Assembly (NCBI GenBank): GCA_944548615.1
Contig: OX155952.1
Location: 32,937,096-33,001,095, forward strand
Direction of reading: 5' to 3'
DNA: 64,000 nucleotides
DNA from: Micropterix aruncella
Taxonomy: Eukaryota > Arthropoda > Insecta > Lepidoptera > Micropterigidae
Shown: positions 9,101-17,640 of the stretch, piece by piece
Position numbering within the stretch: the first letter of the stretch is position 1
Layout: every line of letters starts with the position of its first letter
Notes under the pieces: generated by a model
What the model was told of the DNA's origin: nothing
The model's input: only the letters and a program-made list of their open reading frames with translations
The model's database searches: none
Position numbers and translations under genes: made by a program

Positions 9101-10930
9101 CTCTGCATTAGCTTCAGCTGAGCTCATAATACTAAACGAGATTATGTACTTTAGAATCGTAGATTCTACGTCAATGTCAGCAGTCGCTCTGACTCAGATT
9201 AGCTGTTCGCTCTTTATTTACGTCTACTTTATATGGTATTTACTTAATAGGGGCTTAATATGGCATTTACTTAATATGGGGCTAAATATGGTATTTACTT
9301 TCTAACCATGCCCTCTGCGCCAGCGAGCAAAAAAAATCATCAAAATTGTCTATTTTTCTATAACCGAATAATGTTCTAATTTCCCCATTTCAGTACTAAC
9401 AATTTCATTGGACTGCTTACTAATAGAAGACGCTACGAAGAGAGATAACACTCAATGAGGAGAATCATGCTTAGAATGTACATAACCTAGTTGTAACGGT
9501 GAGAGGTTTTCTTTAATATCTAATACAAAATATACGCTTCCATTTTAATTAATATATTTTTTTTAAATTTAATTATACAAATAATGCTATTTTAATAATA
9601 CAATTAATTTATCAACTGATTTTGAATATGATAAAGAAACTTTATTTAATGTCAAATAACAAAAAATATTATAAACGTTATGAGTCCGTTAAGGGTATTT
9701 CTTCATACTAAACGTTACTACTCGTATAAATTACTCCCGAATAAATAAACGTAATGTCAGAGACCTTAGCATAACGTTAGATCATAGTATCGTGCAGAGT
9801 TATTATTATCGTCAGATATTTAAAAATATTTATTACAAAGTTATTATAATTTCAAATTTTTCATGAAACTCTACCTGAAAATCTACATAAGCAACGTTAC
9901 ACGATGTCGTGATCTAATGCTATTCAGTTCTATGATTATGCGACGTTTCATTCGAAAGCATTTCGTATTAGATTAAAGTTGACATCCATATCCGCATTGA
10001 AACACTGGTTCCCGTCAGATCCCTGAAGTTAAGCAGCTTCAGGAGTGGTGAGTACTGAGTACTGAGATGAGTGATCGCCTGAGTACTGCCACGTGATGTT
10101 ATAGAAGCTGGCCGCCTGTAAGATAATTGTGGTTAGACATTCGCTGCCGCAAAAGGTATAAAAGATAAAAAAGATGTTTCGTATGAATAGCTACCCCTTG
10201 ACCGCATAGTTACATATCTATATATCTATATATGCCCCTTAAAGCATAGTTACATATATATATATATATTGCTTAATTATTACTAGACCGAAGTCGGTTC
10301 TTAACTGGTGTTTAAATCCGCTTTAGAAAATTCAAAGCTTTTTTAGGTTTATGGTCTACTGTTTTGTTTTCACCATTCTGAATCATGAAAAGAAGATCAT
10401 TTTACTTACTCATGTTTTTTTCTTTCCCTAGAGTCCGAACTCATCGAGGCATTCGTATAGAGATGACGTTTCGCACCGACTCTCAATCTGGCCTACTGTT
10501 TTGGAGGAAAAAAGGCGACGGAATCGAAAGTGATTCCTTCGCTTTGATACTCAATGATGGTGCAATCGAGCTGAACTACAGTGACCTAATTAAACAATTC
10601 AACACAACAGTACCACACTTCAACAAACTCTCATCCAACATCAGACTCAACGACGGACTATGGCACACTGTAGTGGCCAAGAGACGGAAACGATTGGTCC
10701 TCCTACAGATTGATAACGCTCCGCCTCTGACGAGCTACAGCCACCAGGTCTCCAATACTCTGAAGGAAAATTCCAGGTTTTGGATAGGAGGATCAATCAA
10801 TCTTCCGCTTGGTCTCCAACCTTCATCTTATTTCAATTTTCAAGGCTGTGTCAGTAATATTAAAATAAACGGCCAGTATATTGATCTTAAAAATCCAATA
10901 AACACCCAAGAGACTGTAGACTTCTGTTAA
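1..10930 (+). CDS. 3' part of LamG/EGF-domain extracellular protein gene (7 exons, 5' end outside window)
   Basis: Seven exons join in phase: 1-114, 3139-3351, 3425-3744, 3962-4208, 4280-4444, 5307-5684, 10432-10930. Every intron begins GT and ends AG, and all splice phases agree. The product reads LamG (exons 1-3), EGF (exon 3), LamG (exons 4-6), EGF (exon 6), LamG (exons 6-7), then TAA. This alternation is typical of secreted matrix proteins such as perlecan (trol in flies), agrin and eyes shut, whose C-terminal LamG domains bind partners such as dystroglycan or matrix proteins. No Ig, transmembrane or cytoplasmic part is present, so a neurexin is unlikely. Exon fit is certain by reading; the family member is not, because the N-terminal part lies outside the window. 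The lengths of introns 1 and 6 come largely from inserted repeats. Confidence 0.88.
304..850. mobile_element. piggyBac-like MITE, TTAA-flanked
   Basis: TTAA at 300-303 is followed by CACATGAATGCC. At the other end GGCATTCAATGGG (838-850) is followed by TTAA at 851-854. The two ends are inverted repeats (CACATGAATGCC against CCCATTGAATGCC) flanked by TTAA, the target-site signature of piggyBac elements. No transposase frame lies inside, so this is a ~547-bp non-autonomous copy. Close to the left end are two palindromes (320-333 and 360-375) around a CACCC/GGGTG stem. Confidence 0.65.
1784..1894. repeat. Three-copy short tandem repeat (~37 bp)
   Basis: Three units carry the core GTTGTGAAAAGGAGGGAGGC, starting near 1785, 1823 and 1858. 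Each is followed by a variant of CTATGTTTA. Unit length is 35-38 bp. Confidence 0.85.
2075..2560 (-). pseudogene. LINE reverse transcriptase C-terminal remnant (Jockey/CR1-like)
   Basis: The minus strand from about 2545 encodes FASTIWNLQYVVNKNKVEAV. After a frameshift near 2400 it continues LKDHRTVADMLLLHKIIHN and RSPRTLEVPRVSISYAQNS. This order (an ASxIWxP-like block, then HRTVADM..LHKI, then a conserved tail) is typical of the end of Jockey/CR1-type reverse transcriptases. The fragment is 5'-truncated, frameshifted and antisense to the host gene inside its first intron. Confidence 0.75.
2815..2930 (+). pseudogene. Coding-like fragment of unknown repeat (RINxxxNKNI type)
   Basis: One frame reads FNSVKVLTRIN, PNKNIVDLLIKLNISKN before TAA. 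A diverged partner in the same frame lies at 61817-61965 (NTAKVLNRINWVLNKNI, then FLKLNISK). Conservation of the peptide rather than the bases suggests coding origin, probably a transposon. I do not recognise the protein. Confidence 0.45.
3139..3351 (+). CDS. Exon: second half of LamG domain 1
   Basis: Acceptor TATATTAG ends at 3138. The exon reads YNLGDGVVDLKSP through YIGKTPTNISK, the strand-rich second half of a LamG domain. The donor is GTTAGT at 3352, leaving phase 2. The next exon starts after a 73-bp intron. Confidence 0.85.
3425..3744 (+). CDS. Exon: end of LamG 1 and EGF-like domain 1
   Basis: Starting at 3425 the frame reads VFDNIGTHFGLNGCIKQLRI, the closing cysteine strand of a LamG domain. 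It then passes through CTNSSCPTGDC, DPCISNPCSYND and GGYVCRC, the cysteine spacing of an EGF-like module. It ends at donor GTAGGT (3745) in phase 1 and joins the exon at 3962 to make E-LSPESDF. Confidence 0.86.
3962..4208 (+). CDS. Exon: first half of LamG domain 2
   Basis: Acceptor TTTATTTCAG ends at 3961. The frame reads FSYPSFNGYGFIEHP, FRIEVWFLPKKSSGMLLYD and GDFLSINLVDSYIQLRF, a textbook LamG start. The donor is GTATGT at 4209, phase 2. Confidence 0.86.
4280..4444 (+). CDS. Exon: middle of LamG domain 2
   Basis: This exon follows a 71-bp intron (4209-4279). It reads YPNAVEKNVWHRVIATR, ATLQLDGM and ERPLFIGSLP, the WHxV and FIGG-like LamG strands. The donor is GTGAGT at 4445, leaving CC that joins C at 5307 to complete proline. 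Confidence 0.86.
4445..5306 (+). other. Intron 5 with pyrimidine-rich minisatellite
   Basis: This 862-bp intron lies inside LamG domain 2. Its 3' 500 bp are a degenerate T/C-rich tandem array, entered separately. The remaining ~300 bp (4445-4745) show nothing recognisable. Confidence 0.8.
4745..5240. repeat. Degenerate pyrimidine minisatellite (TTTTGGTTTTCTTGCAA-type)
   Basis: Some fifteen imperfect units of about 30-40 bp repeat the pattern TTTTGGTTTTCTTGCAAAGT followed by TTTCTTCTCTT. The array fills the 3' half of intron 5. Its final ~105 bp (5168-5272) recur almost exactly at 8719-8823. The long phenylalanine-rich frames here are by-products of the repeat. Confidence 0.8.
5307..5684 (+). 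CDS. Exon: end of LamG 2, EGF-like domain 2, start of LamG 3
   Basis: Acceptor GATTTTAG ends at 5306. The frame reads GVKNSFVGAIQRVTVNGRSL (end of LamG 2). It continues through an EGF-like module (PCGRDGNPCLAGGICLP, YKCVCAEGTTGRNC) and begins LamG 3 (VRLKLDGEKYYSFRP). The donor is GTGAGT at 5685, phase 2. GC content is much higher than in the flanking introns, as expected for a conserved exon. Confidence 0.88.
5934..6353 (+). mobile_element. TA-flanked MITE family, copy 1
   Basis: The left end CACTGAGAGAAATAT and right end ATATTTTTCTCAGTG are inverted repeats, each bordered by TA (5932-5933 and 6354-6355), as for Tc1/mariner-type targets. The 420-bp body has no transposase. Related copies lie at 7943-8379 (same orientation) and 23736-24168 (inverted). 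Confidence 0.75.
7166..7207. repeat. Near-perfect 42-bp palindrome
   Basis: The two 21-nt arms (7166-7186 and 7187-7207) match at 20 of 21 positions, with TCAACCACCCCCTG pairing against CAGGGGGTGGTTGA and CCTCGAGG at the centre. About 20 bp downstream is TGGCGCCCC (7229-7237), which resembles a retroviral-type primer binding site, so this may be a relic of an LTR or leader. Confidence 0.8.
7441..7600 (-). repeat. GC-rich interspersed repeat, copy A
   Basis: The reverse complement carries CGCCTTACCGCGAGATAAC and CCCTTACTTCCAGTTGCAAC. These blocks are shared, in the same order, with 30490-30720, 46905-47186 and 51893-52228. The family is not one I recognise. Confidence 0.55.
7600..7942. other. 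GC-rich intronic stretch without recognised gene
   Basis: GC content is higher than in the surrounding intron, and both strands give only short frames with no domain I recognise. It lies between a GC-rich repeat and a MITE and may be another repeat fragment. Confidence 0.4.
7943..8379 (+). mobile_element. TA-flanked MITE family, copy 2
   Basis: It begins TA-CACTGAGA (7941-7950) and ends TTTTTCTCAGTG (to 8379). Internal blocks GTAACGGTG and TGAAACATGTTGAA match copy 1, as does the run before the right end. The right flank is ATA rather than a clean TA. Confidence 0.72.
8601..8932 (+). repeat. 109-bp direct duplication flanking a copied piece of intron 5
   Basis: Bases 8601-8709 and 8824-8932 are essentially identical, both starting TTTCTTCATATTTGGGCTGC. 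Between them, 8719-8823 is a ~105-bp copy of 5168-5272, the end of the intron 5 minisatellite including GTGGAACCCGACGGGACTCT. The arrangement looks like replication template switching within the same gene. Confidence 0.85.
9978..10200 (+). mobile_element. 5S rRNA-derived SINE or 5S pseudogene
   Basis: 9978-10116 aligns by eye to insect 5S rRNA: GTTCCCGTC, then GAAGTTAAGCAGC, GGTGAGTACT, GAGATGAGTGA and ACGTGATGTT. A GAGTACT block is duplicated inside the internal control region. The ~80-bp body that follows resembles that of the 5S-like copy at 31590-31910, which suggests a SINE rather than a functional 5S gene. Confidence 0.65.
10432..10930 (+). CDS. Terminal exon: LamG domain 3 and stop codon
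   Basis: Acceptor TTTCCCTAG ends at 10431. The frame reads IRIEMTFRTDSQSGLLFWRK, LNDGLWHTVVAKRRKRLVL, RFWIGGSINLP and FQGCVSNIKINGQYIDL, then ends TVDFC-TAA. The LamG hallmarks DGxWHxV, IGG and GCxxxxxING are intact. The protein ends right after the domain's final cysteine, so there is no membrane anchor. Confidence 0.9.
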
Positions 10931-11575
10931 TTATTTTTTATTTATTTTTCATAACGAATTCAAAACGAGAATTGACAATAAAATCCTCCAGTTTCTGATA
11001 GTGAACCTTCCTTTATCTTACGAAATTTCCGACTGATAAAATCGTTTAAAAATCGTTTTTCAATAACATCAATTGTTAAAATATCTCATTGTTAAAATAT
11101 CAACTCAACTCATTTGTTAAAATATCCTTGTACATATCCATAACTATATTATTGATGTAACATCATAATAACCATATTGTAATGAAATAATATAAAATAT
11201 TGGCTATGATATTTGTATATAATATAAATAGTTTTATTTTCGTTTTGACGAATGCCGTAGGCCTAAATTTTTTTGTTCACATCTTCATATCACTGATTGT
11301 ATTTTAAAATACGCCTAATTACTTTGTATATAATCGGTATATAAAAAAAATGTTATGATTATACAACGTACTTACAGTATGCTAGAAAAACTAATAAAAA
11401 CTGAATAAATAAGTTACTCGTTTTATTATTGGTCGAATTCCTGATTGGTTGGTTGTGATAGTGTTTTTCGATTTAAAATTAAATATTTCTTATGTAGCCG
11501 CAACATCTGATTAATATAATATCAAAGACTATGGCGTTTGTTTAATATTATAATAAATAATCTAACGAATTTACC
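10931..11575 (+). other. 3' UTR of the LamG/EGF gene and AT-rich intergenic DNA
   Basis: Candidate polyadenylation signals AATAAA lie at 10977-10982 and 11404-11409. Either gives a plausible transcript end. Nothing else is recognised. Confidence 0.6.
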
Positions 11576-11589
11576 TCGTGAAGTTTGTA

Positions 11590-13210
11590 GCACCCATTTC
11601 GGCAGATCGTGACAGATCGAATAAGTAAGTTGCTAAACAAATTCGATATAAAACGATCTCAAAAGGACCCAGAATATAGCTAGATCTCTGATGACTGCGA
11701 TAGATGTAATACTACTGTAAACCCCGGGTGTGTATAAAACCGAATGCAGTTATGGGTTAGCCTACGCTGGACAAACGAAACGGCCTATAGCCACTCGACT
11801 AATCGAACCCATCAAAACTGTTATACCCGATTTACACTCTCGCCTCGTGCCTCGTGTCTGTGTCTCGCCTCGCGCCTCGTGTGATCGAAGGAAACTGAGT
11901 TTCTGTTTACACTCTCGTGATGCGTAAGAACTAGCATCAATTAGTCCAAGAGCCAGCGACTAAAAAAGTGAAAGAGTTTTGGAAAAGCTGATACTTTCAG
12001 ATCACACAATATTTTTTCCATAGCATGCCGGAGTACAGTCAGCAAGCTAGGTTTCGGGAGACCTGGCGCTGGCGTACTAGGAAAGGTGTAATTGTAATAA
12101 GTATCCCAAAGTGTTTTGGAAAAGCTGAAAATTAATTACTAGACAGTGGATGCAATAAATAACTTGAAACATATGGTCAGACTGCTTTATAGTCGAACGC
12201 GTGGCGTCAGCATCTCCATACATGTCACGCATCGGTCTATGACTTATCGGTCTACTGTGCTTTGCAATATAATGGTATGGACATGCTGACGCCACGCGTT
12301 CGATTATGAATCAATCTGACCATTTGTTTCGAGTTCTTTATTGTATCTACTGTCTACTAATTAATTGTCAGCTTTTCCAAAACACTATATGGGTACTAAT
12401 TAAAATTACATCTTTCCTCGTACGCCAGCACCAGGTGTCCCAAAATCTAGCCTGTTGACTGTAACCCGGCATTCTATGGCCAAAATACTGTCTGATATGA
12501 AAGTATCAGCTTTTCCAAAAGTCTTGCCCTTTTGAAAAAGTCTTGCGCTTTTGCTCCCCGACTATTCGTCACGAGGTCCTTTGACTCGTGCCCAAAAAAC
12601 CGCTCCCGACGCGAGCGCCGTGAGCGGCGAGACGAGGCGCGAGGCGAGACGCGGGTGCCCATTTACACTCTCGTCTCGCGCTTCGTCCCGCGCCTCGCCT
12701 CGCGCCTTGCGCGAGAGTGTAAATGAGCTATTAAAAACGTACAGTGAGAAAACCCGCTGATCTGCAAACACATTTTGGATAGTGGATCTAGCCGCGTGTA
12801 GTTGCAAAATCCTATTGTGCAATACAAAGAACAATTTCAGATTCCCCGCATGATCCGGGAAGCCATTGAAATAAGTAGAACTCCGAGCTTCGGCGACGGT
12901 TTCAAACTCTCTACTGCATCACAGTATACCGAGAGTGTACTGTTACTACGGGTAACCCGTTTCTTAAGATGCTCTCAATACCCATCGCAGCGCAAGGACG
13001 TAACAATATACAGTGAGTGTGTATGAGAACCGAGGCGGATTTTCAAATTTCACACGCGCCGAACCCGCTGCTCTACCACCGTTATAATATGTGTAGTAAT
13101 AGCAGCAGTTTTCCGCCTACCCTCAGAACAACGGATATCAATTAACATCACAAATATACCTTGGACAACGGCGTTTTGATCGTCGCCGAAACATCGGGTG
13201 CTACTCATTA
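11590..13210 (+). pseudogene. Penelope-like element 3' remnant with GIY-YIG nuclease, interrupted
   Basis: At 11725-11815 the frame reads GVYKTECSYGLAYAGQTKRP then IATRL. This is the conserved GIY-YIG-type endonuclease core of Penelope-like retroelements, where a C-terminal GIY-YIG domain follows the reverse transcriptase. The expected downstream block resumes at 12838 as PRMIREAIEISRTP, FGDGFKLST. Between them lies about 1 kb of inserted sequence that includes a long palindrome. Further on, 13165-13210 has GGCGTTTTGATCGTCGCCGA AACATCGG, like the stem usually seen near Penelope-like 3' ends. The reverse transcriptase itself is not visible. The core identification is good; the exact ends are not defined. 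Confidence 0.65.
11977..12520. mobile_element. 544-bp imperfect palindrome (foldback element)
   Basis: The arms 11977-12221 and 12275-12520 are inverted copies of ~245 bp, strongly similar by eye and starting TTTTGGAAAAGCTGATACTT. They enclose a 53-bp loop. Both flanks contain GC-rich tracts with the 12-mer TTTACACTCTCG (direct at 11831, 11906 and 12662; inverted at 12712). The unit sits inside the split Penelope-like element. No coding frame is evident. Confidence 0.8.
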
Positions 13211-13221
13211 CACGACTTCCC

Positions 13222-13580
13222 AAAAATAAAGGAGTGTAATGTTCGAGTTAATCTATGTATGTTTTCCGTTTCTTTATTCTACCATAACTTCTAAACGCTT
13301 GATCCGATTAGAAGTATGTAGTATTGTTAGCTGTACCTTAACTGTCCAAATATCAAGTAAATAGTTTTCTAAATGTCCAAATCTCCAAATGTCAACAAAT
13401 TCACATAAATATATCGTATTTAGTGTCAAATTAAAGGTCTTATTGAGTACATTCCTGAAATATATATGTATCTATATGGATAAATACAAAAAAACAACGT
13501 TACAAAAATATAAATTTAGTAGTTCACTTTTTGTAACGGCAGTCGTGTTTTTTATTACTTTTAATATATTTGCTTGTTAA
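13222..13580 (+). repeat. Interspersed repeat, copy 1 (partner at 57092)
   Basis: It shares ATGTATGTTTTCCGTTTC, TAACTGTCCAAATATCAAGT, TAGTGTCAAATTAAA and TTTTAATATATTT with 57092-57496, in the same order and orientation. No protein is recognised. Confidence 0.75.
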
Positions 13581-14340
13581 CTTATTTAAACTCTGTCCAA
13601 TAGCACCATGTCCGACACAGATTGTTTAATATAAAATATGCTAGATAAATTCTGTCGAGAGAAATTTGATGATCCAATGTTTACGACCGATGCGGCCTAT
13701 ACAAAACATTAAATGTGACATATAAGCCGGAGGCCACTTTTATTTCAATACAGGAGCAATATTGATGGCTGAAATTGCCTTGAACACGTACGCCGAGGGA
13801 AGCCGTTAAAAAGACTTATGGGGAGACCATATAACTAACGAGTTTCCATATGAACAAGCTGTTACGTGACACGATTCCACCGCCCCGAGCACCGCGGTGC
13901 GCGCCCGCGCCGCGCCGCCACGCGCCACCACTTCGATATCGTGGGTGTCGTGCCAAAACCACCAATGTGCCAAAATTAGTATTTTTAGTTTATTACATAT
14001 ATCCGTACTCAAAACAGGCGAACATACCACTTATTATTAGGCTACGCGGTGACAGTAGGGGGGAGAAACGGAAATATACACGTTGGCTGATCCATCCATG
14101 TGTTACGTACCCCGTCTTAAATTGTTTAGTAATAGCACTGTTAATTAATCTAAATGTTAATACTTAGTGCGCCACTGCCATAAGCATTGGCGCTGCTTTC
14201 AATATAACAGCCGTCGCAACTGCGACGGCATGCATTCGCACGCCAGCCTTCGGCGCAGCGTAATAAATCCGAATCAACAGCTACTGTTTCATTTCTCGCC
14301 GAGCCACCGTCGTTCAAATAGTGATTAGATCGTTGAGGCC
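13581..14340. other. Intergenic, no gene recognised
   Basis: It contains a GC-rich patch (13870-13930) and a small perfect stem, GCCGTCGCA/TGCGACGGC at 14211-14230. No convincing frame is present. Confidence 0.5.
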
Positions 14341-14358
14341 TCACTGCCGATCCGACAA

Positions 14359-14434
14359 TCTAACATTGGTGACCCGACATTTGAATTTACGCTCCTTTGA
14401 TCTAACATTGGTGACCCGACATTTGAATTTACGC
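14359..14434 (+). repeat. 34-bp direct duplication with LTR-leader-like motif
   Basis: TCTAACATTGGTGACCCGAC followed by ATTTGAATTTACGC occurs at 14359-14392 and 14401-14434. The ACATTGGTGACCC motif resembles the LTR end plus primer-binding site of insect LTR retrotransposons, and AATAAA lies about 100 bp upstream, so this may be a solo-LTR relic. Confidence 0.5.
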
Positions 14435-14699
14435 ACCTTCGAAGACCTTCAACCGCGTTTTCAGACTTTTTTATTTCTCAAAAATCGTCGGTGGTTTCGA
14501 AACAGTAGGTGTGAATGCATCAGCAGTAGAGTCATTGTTGTAATTTTAATAAAGCCAGTGATTTCTCGCATCGCGCACGACCCTAATCACCGTTGGATCG
14601 TCGAGCTTATCTCATTTGGCGAATTTCCGAGAAATCAGCGAAATTATCCATGTATCCCCTGAGACGATTAAGACCATTTCCAGATCGAAGTACATTTAT

Positions 14700-14860
14700 T
14701 AGTCTGTGTGTGTATCTGTGTCTGTGTGTGTGTATATTCCTCCACGATAGCGCCCTAACGCTTCACCCAATTGGGCTGAAATTTAGCATGCAGGAATCAT
14801 TTAGTCATGGCAAGAGTTGAAAAGTGGTTGAAATCGGTCCAACAGAGGGCGATCTAGTCA
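14700..14860 (+). repeat. Microsatellite-associated repeat, copy 1
   Basis: A TG-rich tract is followed by ATTCCTCCACGATAGCG, GCTGAAATTTAGCATGCAGG and GGTTGAAATCGGTC. The same order occurs inverted at 44155-44300, next to the long CA/GA microsatellite. The pairing suggests a mobile unit that carries a microsatellite at one end. Confidence 0.65.
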
Positions 14861-14993
14861 TACTTCAATCTCGAAATATTGGACTTACTGACTTGTACAC
14901 AGATGCGTAAAATTTTGGTTGGAAGATCTCTTATACAACATAATGTAAAATAGCCATTTTAATGCCACTTAAATACTACAAAAAATCTATAAA

Positions 14994-15504
14994 GGGGCCA
15001 TCTACATTTTACGTAATCACCGAGAGGGCTGGGGGGGGGGGTTTGAGCTGAGGCTTACGCTAGATTACGGAAGAAGTGCCCGTCCTGATTACGTAATCAA
15101 CTTTGGTCACTGCATTGCGTTTTTTTTATCTGAACCTGCACGTAAATACCGCAGTGCCACGCCAAAGATTCTCCCCGCCCCCACCGCACGCGCGATGTGC
15201 GTAGATACTCCACGCGCTCGTCTGCGATTAAGTCGCCCGGGCCTGTTCCTGGAAGCGCTGCGGTCTGAAGATTGGAATTTGTAAAATAAACCAAAGGGTA
15301 TGAGATTTTGTAATTACTTTAAATTAATATATTACAAAGCACTTTACAAACGATGGGCTCACGATTATTCACATTTTCCACAAATTCGGTTGATTACGTA
15401 ATCTTGGGGGGGGGTCCAGGCCACTGATTACGTATGTTGACATGTGGTAGGGTGGGGGGTCCGAAAATCTCAAAAACGTGATTACGTAATATGTGGATGG
15501 CCCC
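14994..15504. mobile_element. 511-bp MITE with GGGGCCATC inverted repeats
   Basis: The left end GGGGCCATCTACAT then TTTACGTAATCAC and the right end GTGATTACGTAATATGTGG then ATGGCCCC are inverted repeats of about 27 bp. Further TACGTAATC copies and G-runs are mirrored inside both ends. The ~260-bp centre has no transposase. The target duplication is unclear (possibly AAA). Confidence 0.7.
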
Positions 15505-17640
15505 AAACCAATAAACAATACATAAACCAATATGCTTGTTTTCGGAATGCAAAAACTTGTGACTATAATAGTGAAGGCAAAGACTTTAGTGGACAGATAT
15601 ATTCTACAGTAAAGCCTGCACACCAACATAAAACCGCGAGGCAACTGGGAATTGCCACGCAGCCGCGCATACGCATTACTACAGGTGGCGCAGAGACAGC
15701 TGACATGTTTCAACTATTCATATACGGAAGCGGGGAGGGCAACCGGTCTATTCTTCCTATTTAGACCCTGCTAAATCATAAAATGCCGGTTGCCCAAGCG
15801 AAATACCGACCAGAATGGGATATCCAAGATGGCTCCGAATATGGCGCTGAAATCAGAAATCGGCGCTGTAAAGCCCCTCTTTGATATATGAACGCGTTCA
15901 AAATATCTATATATATGTTTTTAAGTACGAGGAATTTCAAAATACACTATAAAGAACATTGGTCCGTTATTTCAAGATAGCGGCCAAGATGGCGCCACCA
16001 CCATATTACCCTATTTTGTCGTTAAAACGAGCGTGACGCGTTTCAATATATGTTTTATACATAAGGATTTCAAGAAATAACTTTAAAACAACATTGAGGT
16101 AAACTTTGATTCAAATCTTTTCGAAAATGGAACAAAAAATCGACTTTTCGGCAACAACAACTTACAGTAACTAAAAAAGATTACTCTATGTCTCCAGAAT
16201 TAAGACAGGTACGTTGTTTTCTTGTTGCGATTGCAGTTCTGTGAGCTACAAAACTCTTTACAGTGGCAAACAACAACTTCTAGGCACGGATTAGGAATAG
16301 GATTTAGCATTAGGAAACGTGGAACAGCTTGCTCTCCGTCAATGGTCCAGTCGCAGTATGCAAAATTTGACTAGACTATACCGCAGCGAAGCAATTAAGG
16401 AAATGGCGTCTCCGCCTCTACTACTCCCCCTCCCACTAACCACACCAAGCTGTCGCGGCGGCGCACAATTCATATAGTTAGATGTCTTAGATTTAGATGA
16501 AGACAAATAGATTTAGAGAAATAGATTTAGATGTCTTAATAACTTATAAATTATCCGCAGATAAAATAAAATGTATAAATTATCCGCATTCCATAATATT
16601 TAAAATTAATTTTTAAATCATGTGACACGCATGGTCCTTAAAGGGTTAAACTACCTTTGTATTAAGTTATCCATTTCGCCATGGTTGGAACCTGTAGGAA
16701 ATTTTCATAAATGTAAATTTTCGAAAGCGATTTTCTCAGATGTATGTTATGAACATATTTTGTTTTGGTGTAACACCGACAATGTTATTTCGAATACGAC
16801 TTGCTTGATAAATCTTCACACGCTCCGGGAGAGCGGTCCTTTCGCAGAACATCACACACACTTCAACCCGATACTTCACTCGATTAATTTCCTCTGGATT
16901 TTCCCCGATAAGTGTAGATAAAAATCTTTGGAAACCATATATCGACAAAGCACCAACTATATAATGCACTCGAAATGACTCATTTTAAAGATTAATTTGT
17001 GGGATGAATTCCAAAGACGGGGCAAGTGGAAATAGAAGTGGAGGTCATACAGAAATAAGAAAAGAAGGTCAGAAGATAATCTTCTGATCTCTATCCCTGG
17101 TCAGAGCAGTGACTTATTCACGTTCTCTTTTGAAGCTATTTTTCTTTCCCTCTGGAATGCTTAACATAAATATGTGAGGACAGCGCTGAATATACCATGC
17201 TTCAAAACCAGACTCAGAAAAAATCAGATTGTTTTCATTTTTCTTGTTTAGTTCCTTTAAAATATTTTTTTTATGCGAACTATGCATGCGCAAGAAAGTT
17301 CACAAATTAGAATAAGTTATCTATCAAGAATATCGGGTTGTAGGCCATAAGCTCGCCTTTTTAATGAAGACAGCATTTTATTAATATTGTGTTTCAAGAA
17401 TTTAAGTCTAAAATACAACATCGAATGATCTTCATCTTGTTCGTCACCGTCATCGTCACAAGTCCGACATCTCCTGAGGTTCTTCGCATTAAGTAACATT
17501 GCCTTGAACGTATGTAGCTTTTTTCAAAACCTTATTAAAAGTTAAGCATAAAGCTCATGCCCTGCCACTCTTTTACTTCAACGTAGAATTGCATTCTTAC
17601 GTCCAATCAAAAGTCAGGGCAGTCATTATTTATTTCTGCA
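15505..17640. other. Intergenic, no gene recognised
   Basis: 15820-16090 holds two loosely similar ~140-bp blocks, each containing CCAAGATGGC. At 16636-16650 CCTTAAAGGGTTAA looks like one piggyBac-type end with TTAA, but no partner end was found. A 77-codon minus-strand frame at 16736-16969 has no recognised domain. The rest is AT-rich. Confidence 0.5.

Larger units (their letters stand above)
5685..10431 (+). other. Intron 6 (4.7 kb), repeat-filled
   Basis: This intron has donor GTGAGT at 5685 and an acceptor ending at 10431 (TTTCCCTAG). Inside are two copies of a TA-flanked MITE, a 42-bp palindrome, a copy of a GC-rich repeat, a local duplication (8601-8932) and a 5S-derived SINE. The stretches 6354-7165 and 8933-9977 are AT-rich with nothing recognised. 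Confidence 0.8.

Noticed and set aside
9978..10116. Functional 5S rRNA gene
   Set aside because: Too diverged, with a duplicated block inside the control region and a SINE-like body downstream.
1..10930. Neurexin or other membrane-anchored LamG protein
   Set aside because: The reading frame ends immediately after the last LamG domain; there is no transmembrane or PDZ-binding tail.
16636..16650. piggyBac-type end with TTAA
   Set aside because: No matching inverted end was found within about 1 kb upstream, so no element can be drawn.
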